A stretch of DNA of 64,000 bases, taken from contig NZ_JAJKLK010000031.1 of the NCBI RefSeq assembly GCF_020982545.1, positions 124,001 to 188,000 of the forward strand. The letters are read 5' to 3'. The notes under the pieces were generated by a model. The model did no database searches. It had not been told where the DNA came from and worked only from the letters and a program-made list of their open reading frames with translations. How positions within the stretch are numbered: the first letter of the stretch is position 1; each line of letters starts with the position of its first letter. Of this stretch, positions 52,009 to 59,795 are shown piece after piece. This stretch comes from Streptomyces sp. MNU76 (GTDB lineage Bacteria > Actinomycetota > Actinomycetes > Streptomycetales > Streptomycetaceae). A program made the position numbers and the translations under genes.

Positions 52009-53045
52009 AGATCCTTGTCACGGGAGGCGCCGGCTTCATCGGCTCCCACTTCGTACGCTCCTACGCCGACGAGGACGAAATGACCGTGCTCGACAAACTC
52101 ACCTATGCCGGCAATCCGGCCAACCTGGAGCCTGTCGAGGGCCGCTTCACCTTCGTCCACGGCGACATCGGGGACGCCGGTCTCGTCGCCGACGTGGTTC
52201 CCGGCCACGACCTCGTCGTCAACTTCGCGGCCGAGTCCCATGTCGACCGGTCGATAGCCGACGCCGACGAGTTCGTCCACAGCAACGTGCTCGGCGTGCA
52301 GACCCTGATGCGGGCCTGCCTCGACGCCGGCACCCCACGCGTCGTCCATGTGTCCACCGACGAGGTGTACGGCAGCATCGACACCGGCTCCTGGGACGAG
52401 ACGGCCCCGTTGAACCCCAACTCCCCCTACGCGGCGGCCAAGGCAGGCGGCGATCTGATCGCCCTGGCCCACGCCCGCACGCACGGCCTCCCGGTGAGCA
52501 TCACGCGCTGCGGCAACAACTACGGCCCGTACCAGTACCCCGAGAAGGTCATCCCTCTCTTCGTGACCAACCTCCTGGACGGCCTGACCGTCCCGCTCTA
52601 CGGCGACGGCGGCAACGTACGCGATTGGATCCACGTCGACGACCACTGTCGAGCGATCCGCCTGGTGGCCGAGCGGGGCGAACCGGGCGAGGTCTACCAC
52701 ATAGCCGGAACGGCCGAGCTGACGAACACGGACCTCACGACCCGCCTCCTGAACGCCCTCGACGCCGACTGGCGAAGCGTCGAACAGGTGCGGGACCGCA
52801 AGGCCCACGACCGCCGCTACTCCCTGACCGATGCCAAGCTGCGGGAGCTGGGCCACAGGTCGCGGATCCCCTTCGAGGAGGGCCTCATCGAAACGATCGA
52901 GTGGTACACCGACAACCGCGCTTGGTGGGAACCCCTGAAGAGGCGCACCCCGCCCTCACGCCCTCAACCGGATCAGCGCGGTGCGCGACCGAATTCCCAA
53001 CTTCCGGTAGATCTGCCGCAGATGAAACCCGACCGTGTGCGGTGA
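52005..53045 (+). CDS. staB: dTDP-glucose 4,6-dehydratase StaB
   Basis: 346 residues, ATG 52005 coupled to staA. Extended SDR: GGAGFIGSHFVRSY (near 7-20), NFAAESHVDRSI, STDEVYGSIDTGSW and the catalytic YAAAK (near 147-151), RCGNNYGPYQYPEKVIPLF. Makes TDP-4-keto-6-deoxyglucose, the branch point of the sugar pathway. The last 30 residues (TPPSRPQPDQRGARPNSQLP onward) are antisense to the HTH end of staR: the two coding regions converge and overlap by 90 bp, so this tail is not family sequence. Confidence 0.93.
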   Translation: MKILVTGGAGFIGSHFVRSYADEDEMTVLDKLTYAGNPANLEPVEGRFTFVHGDIGDAGLVADVVPGHDLVVNFAAESHVDRSIADADEFVHSNVLGVQTLMRACLDAGTPRVVHVSTDEVYGSIDTGSWDETAPLNPNSPYAAAKAGGDLIALAHARTHGLPVSITRCGNNYGPYQYPEKVIPLFVTNLLDGLTVPLYGDGGNVRDWIHVDDHCRAIRLVAERGEPGEVYHIAGTAELTNTDLTTRLLNALDADWRSVEQVRDRKAHDRRYSLTDAKLRELGHRSRIPFEEGLIETIEWYTDNRAWWEPLKRRTPPSRPQPDQRGARPNSQLPVDLPQMKPDRVR

Positions 53046-55775
53046 GATGAACAGATGCCGGGCGGCCTGCTGATTGGTGAGCCCTCCGGCCACCAGCTCG
53101 GCCACCTTCCGCTCGGTCTTGGTCAGGCTCTCCCACCCGGACACCGGCCGTTTCGCATGCGTCCAGTGCCGCCGCCGTACACCCAAGCCTCGCAGCCGCG
53201 CCCGCACCCGGGCGGCGTCCCGCTCCCCGCCGAGCGCGCCGAAGGCACTCATCGCCCTGTCGAACTCACTGATGGCGGCCTCGTGCTCCCCGCGGTCGAG
53301 GAGCAGCCCGGCGTGGTCCTCGGCCGCGGTCGCCTGCGCCCAGGGATTGCGGTGCAGCCGCCCGGCCCGGTCGAGTGCCTCGGCGTCCCCTTCGGCGAGC
53401 GCCCGGGCATGCATGGCCATGGCCACCACCGAGGGCACGCACTGGTTGCGTCCACGGAGGTGCTCCGTCGCCTCGATCACCGCCGAGACGAGGTCGGGCC
53501 GCTCGGCCGCGAGAGCGCACCGGACCCACCAGGCGGCCGCGGTCGGATCCTCCAGGACGACCTCGCGGAGCGCACCGTTCTGTGCCCCGATCTCGGCCAG
53601 CATCTCCGTCGCGGCCTGCTGGTCGGCCTGCGCCTCGGCCAGTTGCGCGTTGAGCAGCAGCCGCGCGCCCCACCAGGGGCTGGAGGCGTGCTGGGGGAAG
53701 TCCTTCTCCAGGGTCGTGATGTGCTCCTCGGCCTGGGTGAGCGCTCCTCGGCGCAGGGCCACGGAGGCGAGAACCAGCCATGCCTGGGGGGCGAGCATCG
53801 GTACATAGGGACCGTCGGTGCCGACCCCGAGCTTGGCGTCGTCCTCTGCCTCGTCCAACCGGCCCTGTGCGAGGTTCAGTTGGGCGCGGAGCACGGCGGG
53901 CACCGCGGTGGTCAGCGTGCCGTGTTTCGAGGCGATGGCGGCGGAGCTCCGGATGACGGCCGCCGCCTGCTCGTACTCGTCGGTCCTCGCGAGGGTGAAG
54001 GTCAGGAACCAGCGGGGGTCGAGGATCGGCGCCTCGTCGTCGGCGCGGTCGAGGGCGACCGCCCTGCGCAGGGTGGCCACGGCCTCGCCGACGTCGCCGG
54101 CACGCCACTGGCCGAAGGCTTGGAAGGTCATCGCGCCGACCTGCACGGCGCCGGTGTGGCGGTCGGGTGCGCCGAGGATCTGGTGTGCGCGCTGGACGGC
54201 GGTGACGTCGCCGGTGAGGTAGGAGGAGGCGAGGTGGGCGACGATCGCCTCGCGGTGCTGGGACCCGCCGTGCTGCAGCGCGAGCGCGTCGCCTGCCGCT
54301 CGGCGGGCGAGTGGGGCGTTGCCGAGGAGCAGCAGTGCGGTCGACATCGAGGCCCGCAACGCGGCGACGTCCTCGACGAGCTCCGGCGGCAGGGGGGCGC
54401 CGAGGCGGGCTGTCTCGTCGACGGTGTCCTTGGCCAGGGCGATCGCGTGGTCCAGTCGGCCGGCTCTGGTGAGCGCTTCGACGGCGGTCCGTGCCAGTCG
54501 CACGCGTTCGGGGGTGCCGGGGTCCAGGAGCTCCATGGAGCGGGTGGCCAGCGAGGCGGCTGTGGAGGGGTCGGCGAGCAGGAGTTTGCGGGAGCCCTCG
54601 GCGATGATGCGTAGTTCGTCCGTGTTGCCGGGTTGGGTGACGTGGACCAGTTGGAGGGCGGCGCGCTCGACGCCCTCGGGGCGCGGCAGCAGGATCTTCG
54701 CGGCCTGCCGGCGCAGCAGGGCGAGCACCGGGGGCGGTACGGAGTCGAGCAGGACCCGCCAGATCGGCTCGGTGCGGAAGGCGAGGTCGCGTTCGCCGCA
54801 GACGAGCAGGCCCCGGTCGACGGCCTCGTCCACGGCCGCGAGCAGACCGACGGGTGCTTCGCCGAGCAGGGCCGACAGGTCTTCCGGTGCGAACGGTGAT
54901 CCGAGGACGGCGGCCAGTCTGAGCGCCTTCAGGGTGGGGTCCGACAGTGTCCTGAGGTCTTGCTGGACGGTCGCGGAGAAGCGTTTCGGCACGGGAGCGG
55001 GCACCGGGATGCCCCACCCGGCCGAGGGGCCGCCGGGTGGGGCGGGCTGTAATCGGGAGGTGCCGTCGATCAGGCACAGGTCGTCGTCCTCCGCCAGGCC
55101 GCGAATCAGCTCGATCACCGAGCGCGGGGTGGCGTTGACGCTCTCCGCGAGGGCGAGGAGAGCCGGGTCGGGGGTGGCTCCCGTGTGGTCGGCGACCAGT
55201 CGTGCCAGCGCGTCGCCCTCGATCGGTCCCAGCTCCCGCACGTGTTCCACCGGGAGGCTGGTGCGGAGTCCGGCGAGAGAGGTCCGCAGGTGTTCCCGGG
55301 GTGGGGCGTCGCGTCCCGTGGTGAAGGTGAGCAGCCAGAGGATCGGGCGTCCTCTGAGTGCCACGATGAGGTCGTTCAGCGTCGTCAGTGCGGGGAGGCC
55401 CGCGAGATGCAGATCGTCGATGACGACGGTGGTGCGGGTGCTCCCGGCGCCGGGGAGCCGTGCCCGTGCCGCCTCGATGACGGCCCCGGGGGTGGAGTCG
55501 GGCCCGGCCGGGGCGGCGCCCAGCACCATGAAGCCGTCACCTTCGGCGAGCGAGGCCGCTTCCCTGAGAAGGCGGGTCTTGCCCGCGCCGGGAACCGCCC
55601 CCATCACCAGCACCGTGCTCCGCCCGGTGCTCGCCACGGCGCGCAGCTGGGCGATCGTCTGGGCCAGCTGGTCTTCCCTGCCGTGAACTGCTCCCCGGGA
55701 AATGGGCTGTGTGTGAACTACGTTGAGAACCGGATTCTCGCACTTCGCCATTGCCGACCGTGAACAGCTGTGCAT
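52956..55775 (-). CDS. staR: LAL-type LuxR transcriptional activator StaR, with a TTA codon
   Basis: About 939 residues from ATG 55775 (AGGGAG just upstream; ATG 55787 and 55751 are alternatives). N-terminal AAA-type ATPase with Walker A GAVPGAGKTRLLREA, VVIDDLHLAGLPALTTLNDL; a long TPR-like middle of Ala/Leu-rich helices; C-terminal LuxR HTH LTKTERKVAELVAGGLTNQQAARHLFISPHTVGFHLRQIYRKLG region (last 60 residues). LAL proteins are pathway activators. At 55050-55052 an in-frame TTA encodes Leu in TSRLQP, so translation should need the bldA leucyl-tRNA. Overlaps the staB 3' end. Confidence 0.92.
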   Translation of the reverse strand: MHSCSRSAMAKCENPVLNVVHTQPISRGAVHGREDQLAQTIAQLRAVASTGRSTVLVMGAVPGAGKTRLLREAASLAEGDGFMVLGAAPAGPDSTPGAVIEAARARLPGAGSTRTTVVIDDLHLAGLPALTTLNDLIVALRGRPILWLLTFTTGRDAPPREHLRTSLAGLRTSLPVEHVRELGPIEGDALARLVADHTGATPDPALLALAESVNATPRSVIELIRGLAEDDDLCLIDGTSRLQPAPPGGPSAGWGIPVPAPVPKRFSATVQQDLRTLSDPTLKALRLAAVLGSPFAPEDLSALLGEAPVGLLAAVDEAVDRGLLVCGERDLAFRTEPIWRVLLDSVPPPVLALLRRQAAKILLPRPEGVERAALQLVHVTQPGNTDELRIIAEGSRKLLLADPSTAASLATRSMELLDPGTPERVRLARTAVEALTRAGRLDHAIALAKDTVDETARLGAPLPPELVEDVAALRASMSTALLLLGNAPLARRAAGDALALQHGGSQHREAIVAHLASSYLTGDVTAVQRAHQILGAPDRHTGAVQVGAMTFQAFGQWRAGDVGEAVATLRRAVALDRADDEAPILDPRWFLTFTLARTDEYEQAAAVIRSSAAIASKHGTLTTAVPAVLRAQLNLAQGRLDEAEDDAKLGVGTDGPYVPMLAPQAWLVLASVALRRGALTQAEEHITTLEKDFPQHASSPWWGARLLLNAQLAEAQADQQAATEMLAEIGAQNGALREVVLEDPTAAAWWVRCALAAERPDLVSAVIEATEHLRGRNQCVPSVVAMAMHARALAEGDAEALDRAGRLHRNPWAQATAAEDHAGLLLDRGEHEAAISEFDRAMSAFGALGGERDAARVRARLRGLGVRRRHWTHAKRPVSGWESLTKTERKVAELVAGGLTNQQAARHLFISPHTVGFHLRQIYRKLGIRSRTALIRLRA

Positions 55776-56542
55776 TTTCTCCCTCATCGACCAGAACTTC
55801 GCCGTCCGATTTTCATATCCGATCACAGTGCTCGCCCGAAGGGCAAGACCGCCCAAAGGCTCCCTCCTTGCTGCACTGGCGGCGTCCGGAATCGTTTGGA
55901 TACCGCTGGGAAGAATACTCGGCGGAAATGAGCACGGAGATGGCCGGAAGTGATTCATTTCCGGTGGATGTCCATCCCGTGTCGGCTCCCCGGACCCCGA
56001 CGGCGCGGACCTGCGATTGTCCGGAACGCACCGGCAACCTGTCGTGAACGTGCAGGTAACAGGCCGATGTGCGGCAGACGTACAACACCATCATCCATGG
56101 CGCGCACGGTATGCGCGCGCGTGCCGACGTCCTGCTCCGGCTCGACCACTTTCAGTTCCTGACCGGTTCGGCCTTTGTGACCGGAGGAGAAACCGCGACG
56201 TGGAAATCGATCCGCAGCTTTTCAGGCAGCGGGCCGACCGTCACCCGGCGCGACCCCGCACGCGCCGCAACGACTCGGCCACCGGGCCACCATCGACCCC
56301 ATGGAGGCCACCGGATGAGCCAACCGGAACGAAACCCGGCGGGAACGGCCCCGCCGAGATCATCGTCGTGCCCGAAATACCACCTGCCTGCGGTTACTTA
56401 CGCGTCAGAGTCGTTCGGTGGGTGGAGGCAACGAGTGGCCTGCGAACTGCCGCCGGCAGGGTCGGCGTCTGAGTGTCGCACCGGCGAAACAAGGAGACGG
56501 GGCAGGGGTGGCTCCTGCCGACCCGTAGGAATCACCCCTGTG
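55776..56542. other. 767-bp gap beyond staR
   Basis: The first 250 bp are less GC-rich and must hold the staR promoter. On the minus strand ATCGGA occurs twice 13 bases apart around TATGAAA (55805-55823), a possible regulatory repeat. From about 56000 to 56500 several long frames exist but none shows family sequence, an RBS or consistent codon use, so I annotate no gene. Confidence 0.5.
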
Positions 56543-56550
56543 TCAGGGGT
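56534..56550 (-). terminator. Hairpin at the stop of the secreted-protein gene
   Basis: ACCCCTG-TGT-CAGGGGT (56534-56550), a perfect 7-bp stem that overlaps the stop codon; a larger pairing CAGGGGTG (56503-56510) with CACCCCTG (56533-56540) is an alternative. Confidence 0.5.
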
Positions 56551-56923
56551 TGGCGCAAATCGCGTACACCGTGATGCCGACGGTGGAGGAGCCGTTCTGA
56601 CGGCCAACCGCGATCCAGCCGCGCCCGTCATTCGTGGGGAAGCTCCCGATCAGCACGGCACCGTTGCCCCGGGCCTCGGCACCGCCGCCGATAACCTTCT
56701 TGCCCGCCGGGCAGTTGAGCGTCCGACGCTGGAAGTTGGGCACGTTGGCGTTGGGGAGCTGAACGATTTGGTGCCCGTCCACGGCCGCGGCCCGCGCCGG
56801 CGTCTTGGCCGCGGCGGCCTGGCCGGCTGCGGTCTCGCTGGTGGCGGCCTGGGCGGCCCAGCCGGCTGCGGATACCAGGGCCAGGGCCAGAATGCCCGCG
56901 CCGATTGTCTGCTTGCCTCGCAT
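56543..56923 (-). CDS. Small secreted protein of unknown function
   Basis: 126 residues from ATG 56923 with GAGGAGA upstream. A Sec signal peptide (MRGKQTIGAGILALALVSAAGWAAQA, cleavage after AQA or AAT) precedes a mature part with TLNCPAGKKVIGGGAEARGNG, PTNDGRGWIAVGRQNGSSTVGITVYAIC and two cysteines that could form one disulfide. Similar C-x-G-K-K-V-I-G-G-G motifs occur in short actinobacterial exported proteins. It lies between the sta cluster and an IS21 remnant; whether it belongs to the cluster is unclear, and nothing suggests a role in staurosporine. Confidence 0.8.
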   Translation of the reverse strand: MRGKQTIGAGILALALVSAAGWAAQAATSETAAGQAAAAKTPARAAAVDGHQIVQLPNANVPNFQRRTLNCPAGKKVIGGGAEARGNGAVLIGSFPTNDGRGWIAVGRQNGSSTVGITVYAICANP

Positions 56924-57245
56924 ATCTATGTCTCCTCGTTTTCGGAGACTCCCTCCGAACGGGAGTCTCCTCGACTGTCTGCTTACTCTTGCGAATTGAT
57001 AGTGACAACTATGCGTAGAATCCCGGCTCACCACTTGAGGGAAGCCTGAGGAAAGTCTGAGGGGCATTGTCGGGTTGAGCTGGAGCCGTTTCCGGTCAGG
57101 GCCCCGGCGTTTGCCTGAAGGCGGCCATACAAGCTCCCCATAGGCGGCCTCTTACCGCCCCACTGATGGCCTAGGGACTCCTCACGCACGGCCAGATATC
57201 TCCCCGCTCGCCTTGGACGCATCCCGCTCGGCGAGGCTCGGGCGG
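56924..57245. other. 322-bp gap upstream of the secreted protein
   Basis: Contains the promoter candidate at 56980-57008. The part from 57030 to 57245 has no recognisable gene or repeat. Confidence 0.45.
56980..57008 (-). promoter_or_regulatory. Promoter candidate of the secreted protein gene
   Basis: On the minus strand TTGTCA (57008-57003), 17-base spacer and TAAGCA (56985-56980). The -35 is good, the -10 lacks the final T. Leader about 55 nt with GAGGAGA before the start. Confidence 0.4.
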
Positions 57246-57461
57246 GTGAAGAACAGCAGGGAGATCATGGAGACCCTTGAGGCGTACGACCTCACGGGCA
57301 GTTACCGCGCTGCGGCCGAACTGACCGACGGCGTCGACCACCACACGGTGGCCCGCTATGTGAAGATGCGGGCCGTCGGCCAGCAACCCGACCAGCGCCG
57401 CCACCGGGCCGGCGCGATCGACGACTATCTGCCGAAGATCGAGGAACGGGTGGTCTGTTCG
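57246..57461 (+). pseudogene. IS21-family istA remnant (N-terminal fragment)
   Basis: From GTG 57246 the frame reads VKNSREIMETLEAYDLTGSY, DHHTVARYVKMRAVGQQPDQRRHRAGAIDDYLPKIEERVV, the helix-turn-helix N-terminus of IS21 transposases (IstA). After about 70 residues the family sequence stops, just where the convergent DUF4326 gene ends; the DDE catalytic domain and istB are absent. A dead relic next to the right side of the sta cluster. Confidence 0.8.
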
Positions 57462-57812
57462 CTAGGCGGAGGACTTCGTGCCGTCGGCCAGCTCCGCCAG
57501 GATGTCGCCGTGGCAGGGTTCGGGCGCGCACCAGCAGGCCAGCGTCCTCCCGCGCAGCTCCGGGACGAGGGCCATCAGCTCGGGGTCGGCCGTCAGGTAC
57601 TCCCGGTACTTCGCCATGACCTCGGCCCGCGTCCCGTCGCGCTTCTTCTTCTCGGTGTCGTACTGGAAGGGGTTGAAGAGCGGGTGCTGCGGCAGGTCCC
57701 AGTGGCCCATCGTCCAGCGGCGGCCGATGTAGACGACGTCGCTGGGCGCGTACTCCAGCCGGGGGCCGAAGTCGCGGATACGGCCCTTGAGGTTGATCAC
57801 GGTCGTGGTCAC
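57462..57812 (-). CDS. DUF4326 domain protein
   Basis: 116 residues, ATG 57812. DUF4326: VVINLKGRIRDFGP-like start, DVVYIGRRWTMGHWDLPQHPLFNPF, EVMAKYREYLTADPELMALVPELRGRTLACWCAPEPCHGDILAEL. The Cys/His cluster CWCAPEPCHGD is the family signature; no activity is established. Such proteins are common in actinobacteria and phages. Soluble. Confidence 0.85.
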   Translation of the reverse strand: MTTTVINLKGRIRDFGPRLEYAPSDVVYIGRRWTMGHWDLPQHPLFNPFQYDTEKKKRDGTRAEVMAKYREYLTADPELMALVPELRGRTLACWCAPEPCHGDILAELADGTKSSA

Positions 57813-57837
57813 ACGCGCCTCCCGGTCGGACCGGTCC

Positions 57838-58650
57838 CTACGCTAGCGGGCCCTCGTACGGCAGCAACTCGGGCCGCTTGGCCGGCATGCCGTCGCCCGA
57901 GGAGCGGCCCGTGAGACGGCGCCCTATCCACGGCAGCAGGTACTGCCGGGCGAAGCGCGCGTGGGCGACCTGGCGGGCCGTCCAGCCGGGCGGCGGGGTG
58001 ACGGGCATAGGGGTTCGCCACTCCGGGTCCTCCGCCTCGTGGCCGAGGGTCTGCCAGACCGCCTCGGCGACCCGGCGGTGCCCCTCGGCGGTCAGGTGCA
58101 GCCGGTCCACGTCCCACATCCGGGGGTCGCCCAGCGAAGGCGCGCCGTAGAGGTCGACGACGAGGGCGCCGTGCCGGGTGGCCAGTTCGTCGACGCACGC
58201 GAACAGCTCCTCCATACGCGGCCGGAAGCGCTCCAGGAACGGGCCCTGGCGGCCGGGGCTGCGCATCAGGACGAGCTGCTTGCAGGAGGGGGCGAGGCGT
58301 TCCACAGCCTCCTCCAGCAGGCCGCGCACCCGGCCCATGTCGCACTTGGGCCGGAGCGTGTCGTTCAGGCCGCCGACCAGGGTGATGACGTCCGCCTCCA
58401 TCGCGGCCGCGACCTCCACCTGCTCGGCGACGATCTGACCGATCAGCTTTCCGCGCACCGCGAGGTTGGCGTACCGGAAGGCGGGCGTCCGCGCGGCCAT
58501 GCGGCCCGCGAGAAGGTCGGCCCAGCCCCGGTACGTACCGTCGGGGAGGAGGTCGGACATGCCCTCCGTGAAGGAGTCGCCGACCGTGACGAGGCTGGAG
58601 TAGGCGGGCCCGGGGGCGGTGGGGCCGGAAGGGCCGGGATTCGTCTGCAT
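57838..58650 (-). CDS. SGNH/GDSL family hydrolase
   Basis: 270 residues from ATG 58650. SGNH blocks: I SLVTVGDSFTEGMSD (Ser near 25), III VITLVGGLNDTLRPK (G-x-N-D), V DVDRLHLTAEGHRRVAE (D-x-x-H). No signal peptide is present, so it is cytoplasmic and probably an esterase or acyl-hydrolase. TACCAT 13 bases upstream suggests a short leader; a GTG or ATG further upstream (58695) would add fifteen residues without family sequence. Confidence 0.88.
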   Translation of the reverse strand: MQTNPGPSGPTAPGPAYSSLVTVGDSFTEGMSDLLPDGTYRGWADLLAGRMAARTPAFRYANLAVRGKLIGQIVAEQVEVAAAMEADVITLVGGLNDTLRPKCDMGRVRGLLEEAVERLAPSCKQLVLMRSPGRQGPFLERFRPRMEELFACVDELATRHGALVVDLYGAPSLGDPRMWDVDRLHLTAEGHRRVAEAVWQTLGHEAEDPEWRTPMPVTPPPGWTARQVAHARFARQYLLPWIGRRLTGRSSGDGMPAKRPELLPYEGPLA

Positions 58651-58778
58651 GGCGTCGGAAATGGTACCCCGTGCACATACCCAGCGGTCGGTCACCCTGT
58701 TCGGCGGCCGGCGGCCGGACCGTCAGTCGGTCGGACGGTCCGACCGTCAGCCGGTCGGCGGGACGAGAGGAGCCCGAC

Positions 58779-59795
58779 TCAGACGGCGGGCTGTCCGAAC
58801 AGTTCCCTCAGGACGTCCTCCATGGTCACGATGCCCGCGAGTCGGCCGTCCTCGCCCAGCACGGCCGCCAGATGGGTCCGGCTGCGGCGCATCGCGGTGA
58901 GGACGTCGTCCAGCGGCGTGGTCTCCCGCACCCGGGCGATGGACCGCATGTCGCGGACGGAGAACGGCACGTCCCGAGGGGCCGCGTCGAGCGCGTCCTT
59001 CACATGGAGGTACCCCACGATCCGGCGCCCCTCGTCGACCACGGGGAAGCGGGAGAACCCGGATTCGGCCGACAGCCGCTCCAGCTCCTCGGGGGTGACG
59101 CCCATGCCCGCGTAGACGACCCGCTCCAGTGGGAGCACCACGTCCCGCACGGGCCTGCGGCCCAGTTCCAGGGCGTCGCGCAACCGCTCCTGCGCACGGT
59201 CGTCGATGAGGCCGGCCTCGCTGGAGTCCGCGACGAGACGGGCCAGCTCGGTGTCCGAGAAGGTCGCCGCGACCTCGTCCTTCGTCTCGATCCGCATCAG
59301 CTTCAGCAGCGTGTTCGCGAACGCGTTGACCGTGAAGATCACCGGGCGCAGCGCACGCGACAGCGTCACCAGCGGCGGACCGAGCAGCAGGGCGCTGCGC
59401 ACCGGCTCCGCGAGGGCGATGTTCTTCGGCACCATCTCGCTGAGCAGCATGTGGAGATAGGTGGCGAGCGCCAGGGCGATCACGAACGAGATCACGTGGC
59501 CCGCGCCCTCCGGCACGCCCACCGCGTGGAACAGCGGCTCCAGCAGGTGCTCGATCGCGGGTTCCGCGACCACACCGAGCACCAGGGTGCACAGCGTGAT
59601 GCCGAGCTGCGCGGCCGCCATCAGCGCGGACACGTGCTCCAGGCCCCACAGCACACTGCGGGCCCGACGGTCACCCCGTTCGGCGTGCGGTTCGATCTGG
59701 CTGCGGCGTACGGAGATCAGGGCGAACTCGGCGCCCACGAAGAAGGCGTTGACGACCAGCGTCGCGAAGCCGATCAGCAGCTGGACGGCGGTCAT
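58779..59795 (-). CDS. CNNM/CBS domain membrane protein (hemolysin C-like), second of a pair
   Basis: 338 residues, ATG 59795 overlapping the upstream stop by 4 bases. An N-terminal CNNM (DUF21) membrane domain of four helices (residues about 1-165; FFVGAEFALISVRRSQI) and two CBS motifs (about 180-320; GFSRFPVVDEGRRIVGYLHVKDALD). The C-terminal transporter-associated domain is lacking. CNNM/CorC-like proteins are linked to Mg2+ or Co2+ efflux or homeostasis. It forms an operon with the larger paralogue. Confidence 0.88.
   Translation of the reverse strand: MTAVQLLIGFATLVVNAFFVGAEFALISVRRSQIEPHAERGDRRARSVLWGLEHVSALMAAAQLGITLCTLVLGVVAEPAIEHLLEPLFHAVGVPEGAGHVISFVIALALATYLHMLLSEMVPKNIALAEPVRSALLLGPPLVTLSRALRPVIFTVNAFANTLLKLMRIETKDEVAATFSDTELARLVADSSEAGLIDDRAQERLRDALELGRRPVRDVVLPLERVVYAGMGVTPEELERLSAESGFSRFPVVDEGRRIVGYLHVKDALDAAPRDVPFSVRDMRSIARVRETTPLDDVLTAMRRSRTHLAAVLGEDGRLAGIVTMEDVLRELFGQPAV

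Larger units (their letters stand above)
33541..55775. other. Staurosporine-type indolocarbazole biosynthetic gene cluster
   Basis: Fifteen contiguous genes contain every step known for staurosporine: indolocarbazole core (staO, staD, staP, staC), TDP-sugar (staA, staB, staJ, staI, staE, staK), attachment (staG, staN), methylation (staMA, staMB) and a LAL regulator (staR). Minus-strand block staO-D-P-MA-J-K-I-E-MB-C runs from 47527 to 33541; the plus block staG-N, staA-B runs from 47889 to 53045; staR (minus) closes the right side. No transporter or resistance gene is seen. The gene content matches the 22-kb sta cluster described from Streptomyces sp. TP-A0274; this is from memory, not a search. 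Confidence 0.95.

Noticed and set aside
56069..57049. A 326-codon plus-strand frame right of staR
   Set aside because: It is antisense to the secreted protein gene, which has an RBS and a signal peptide; the rest has no family sequence.
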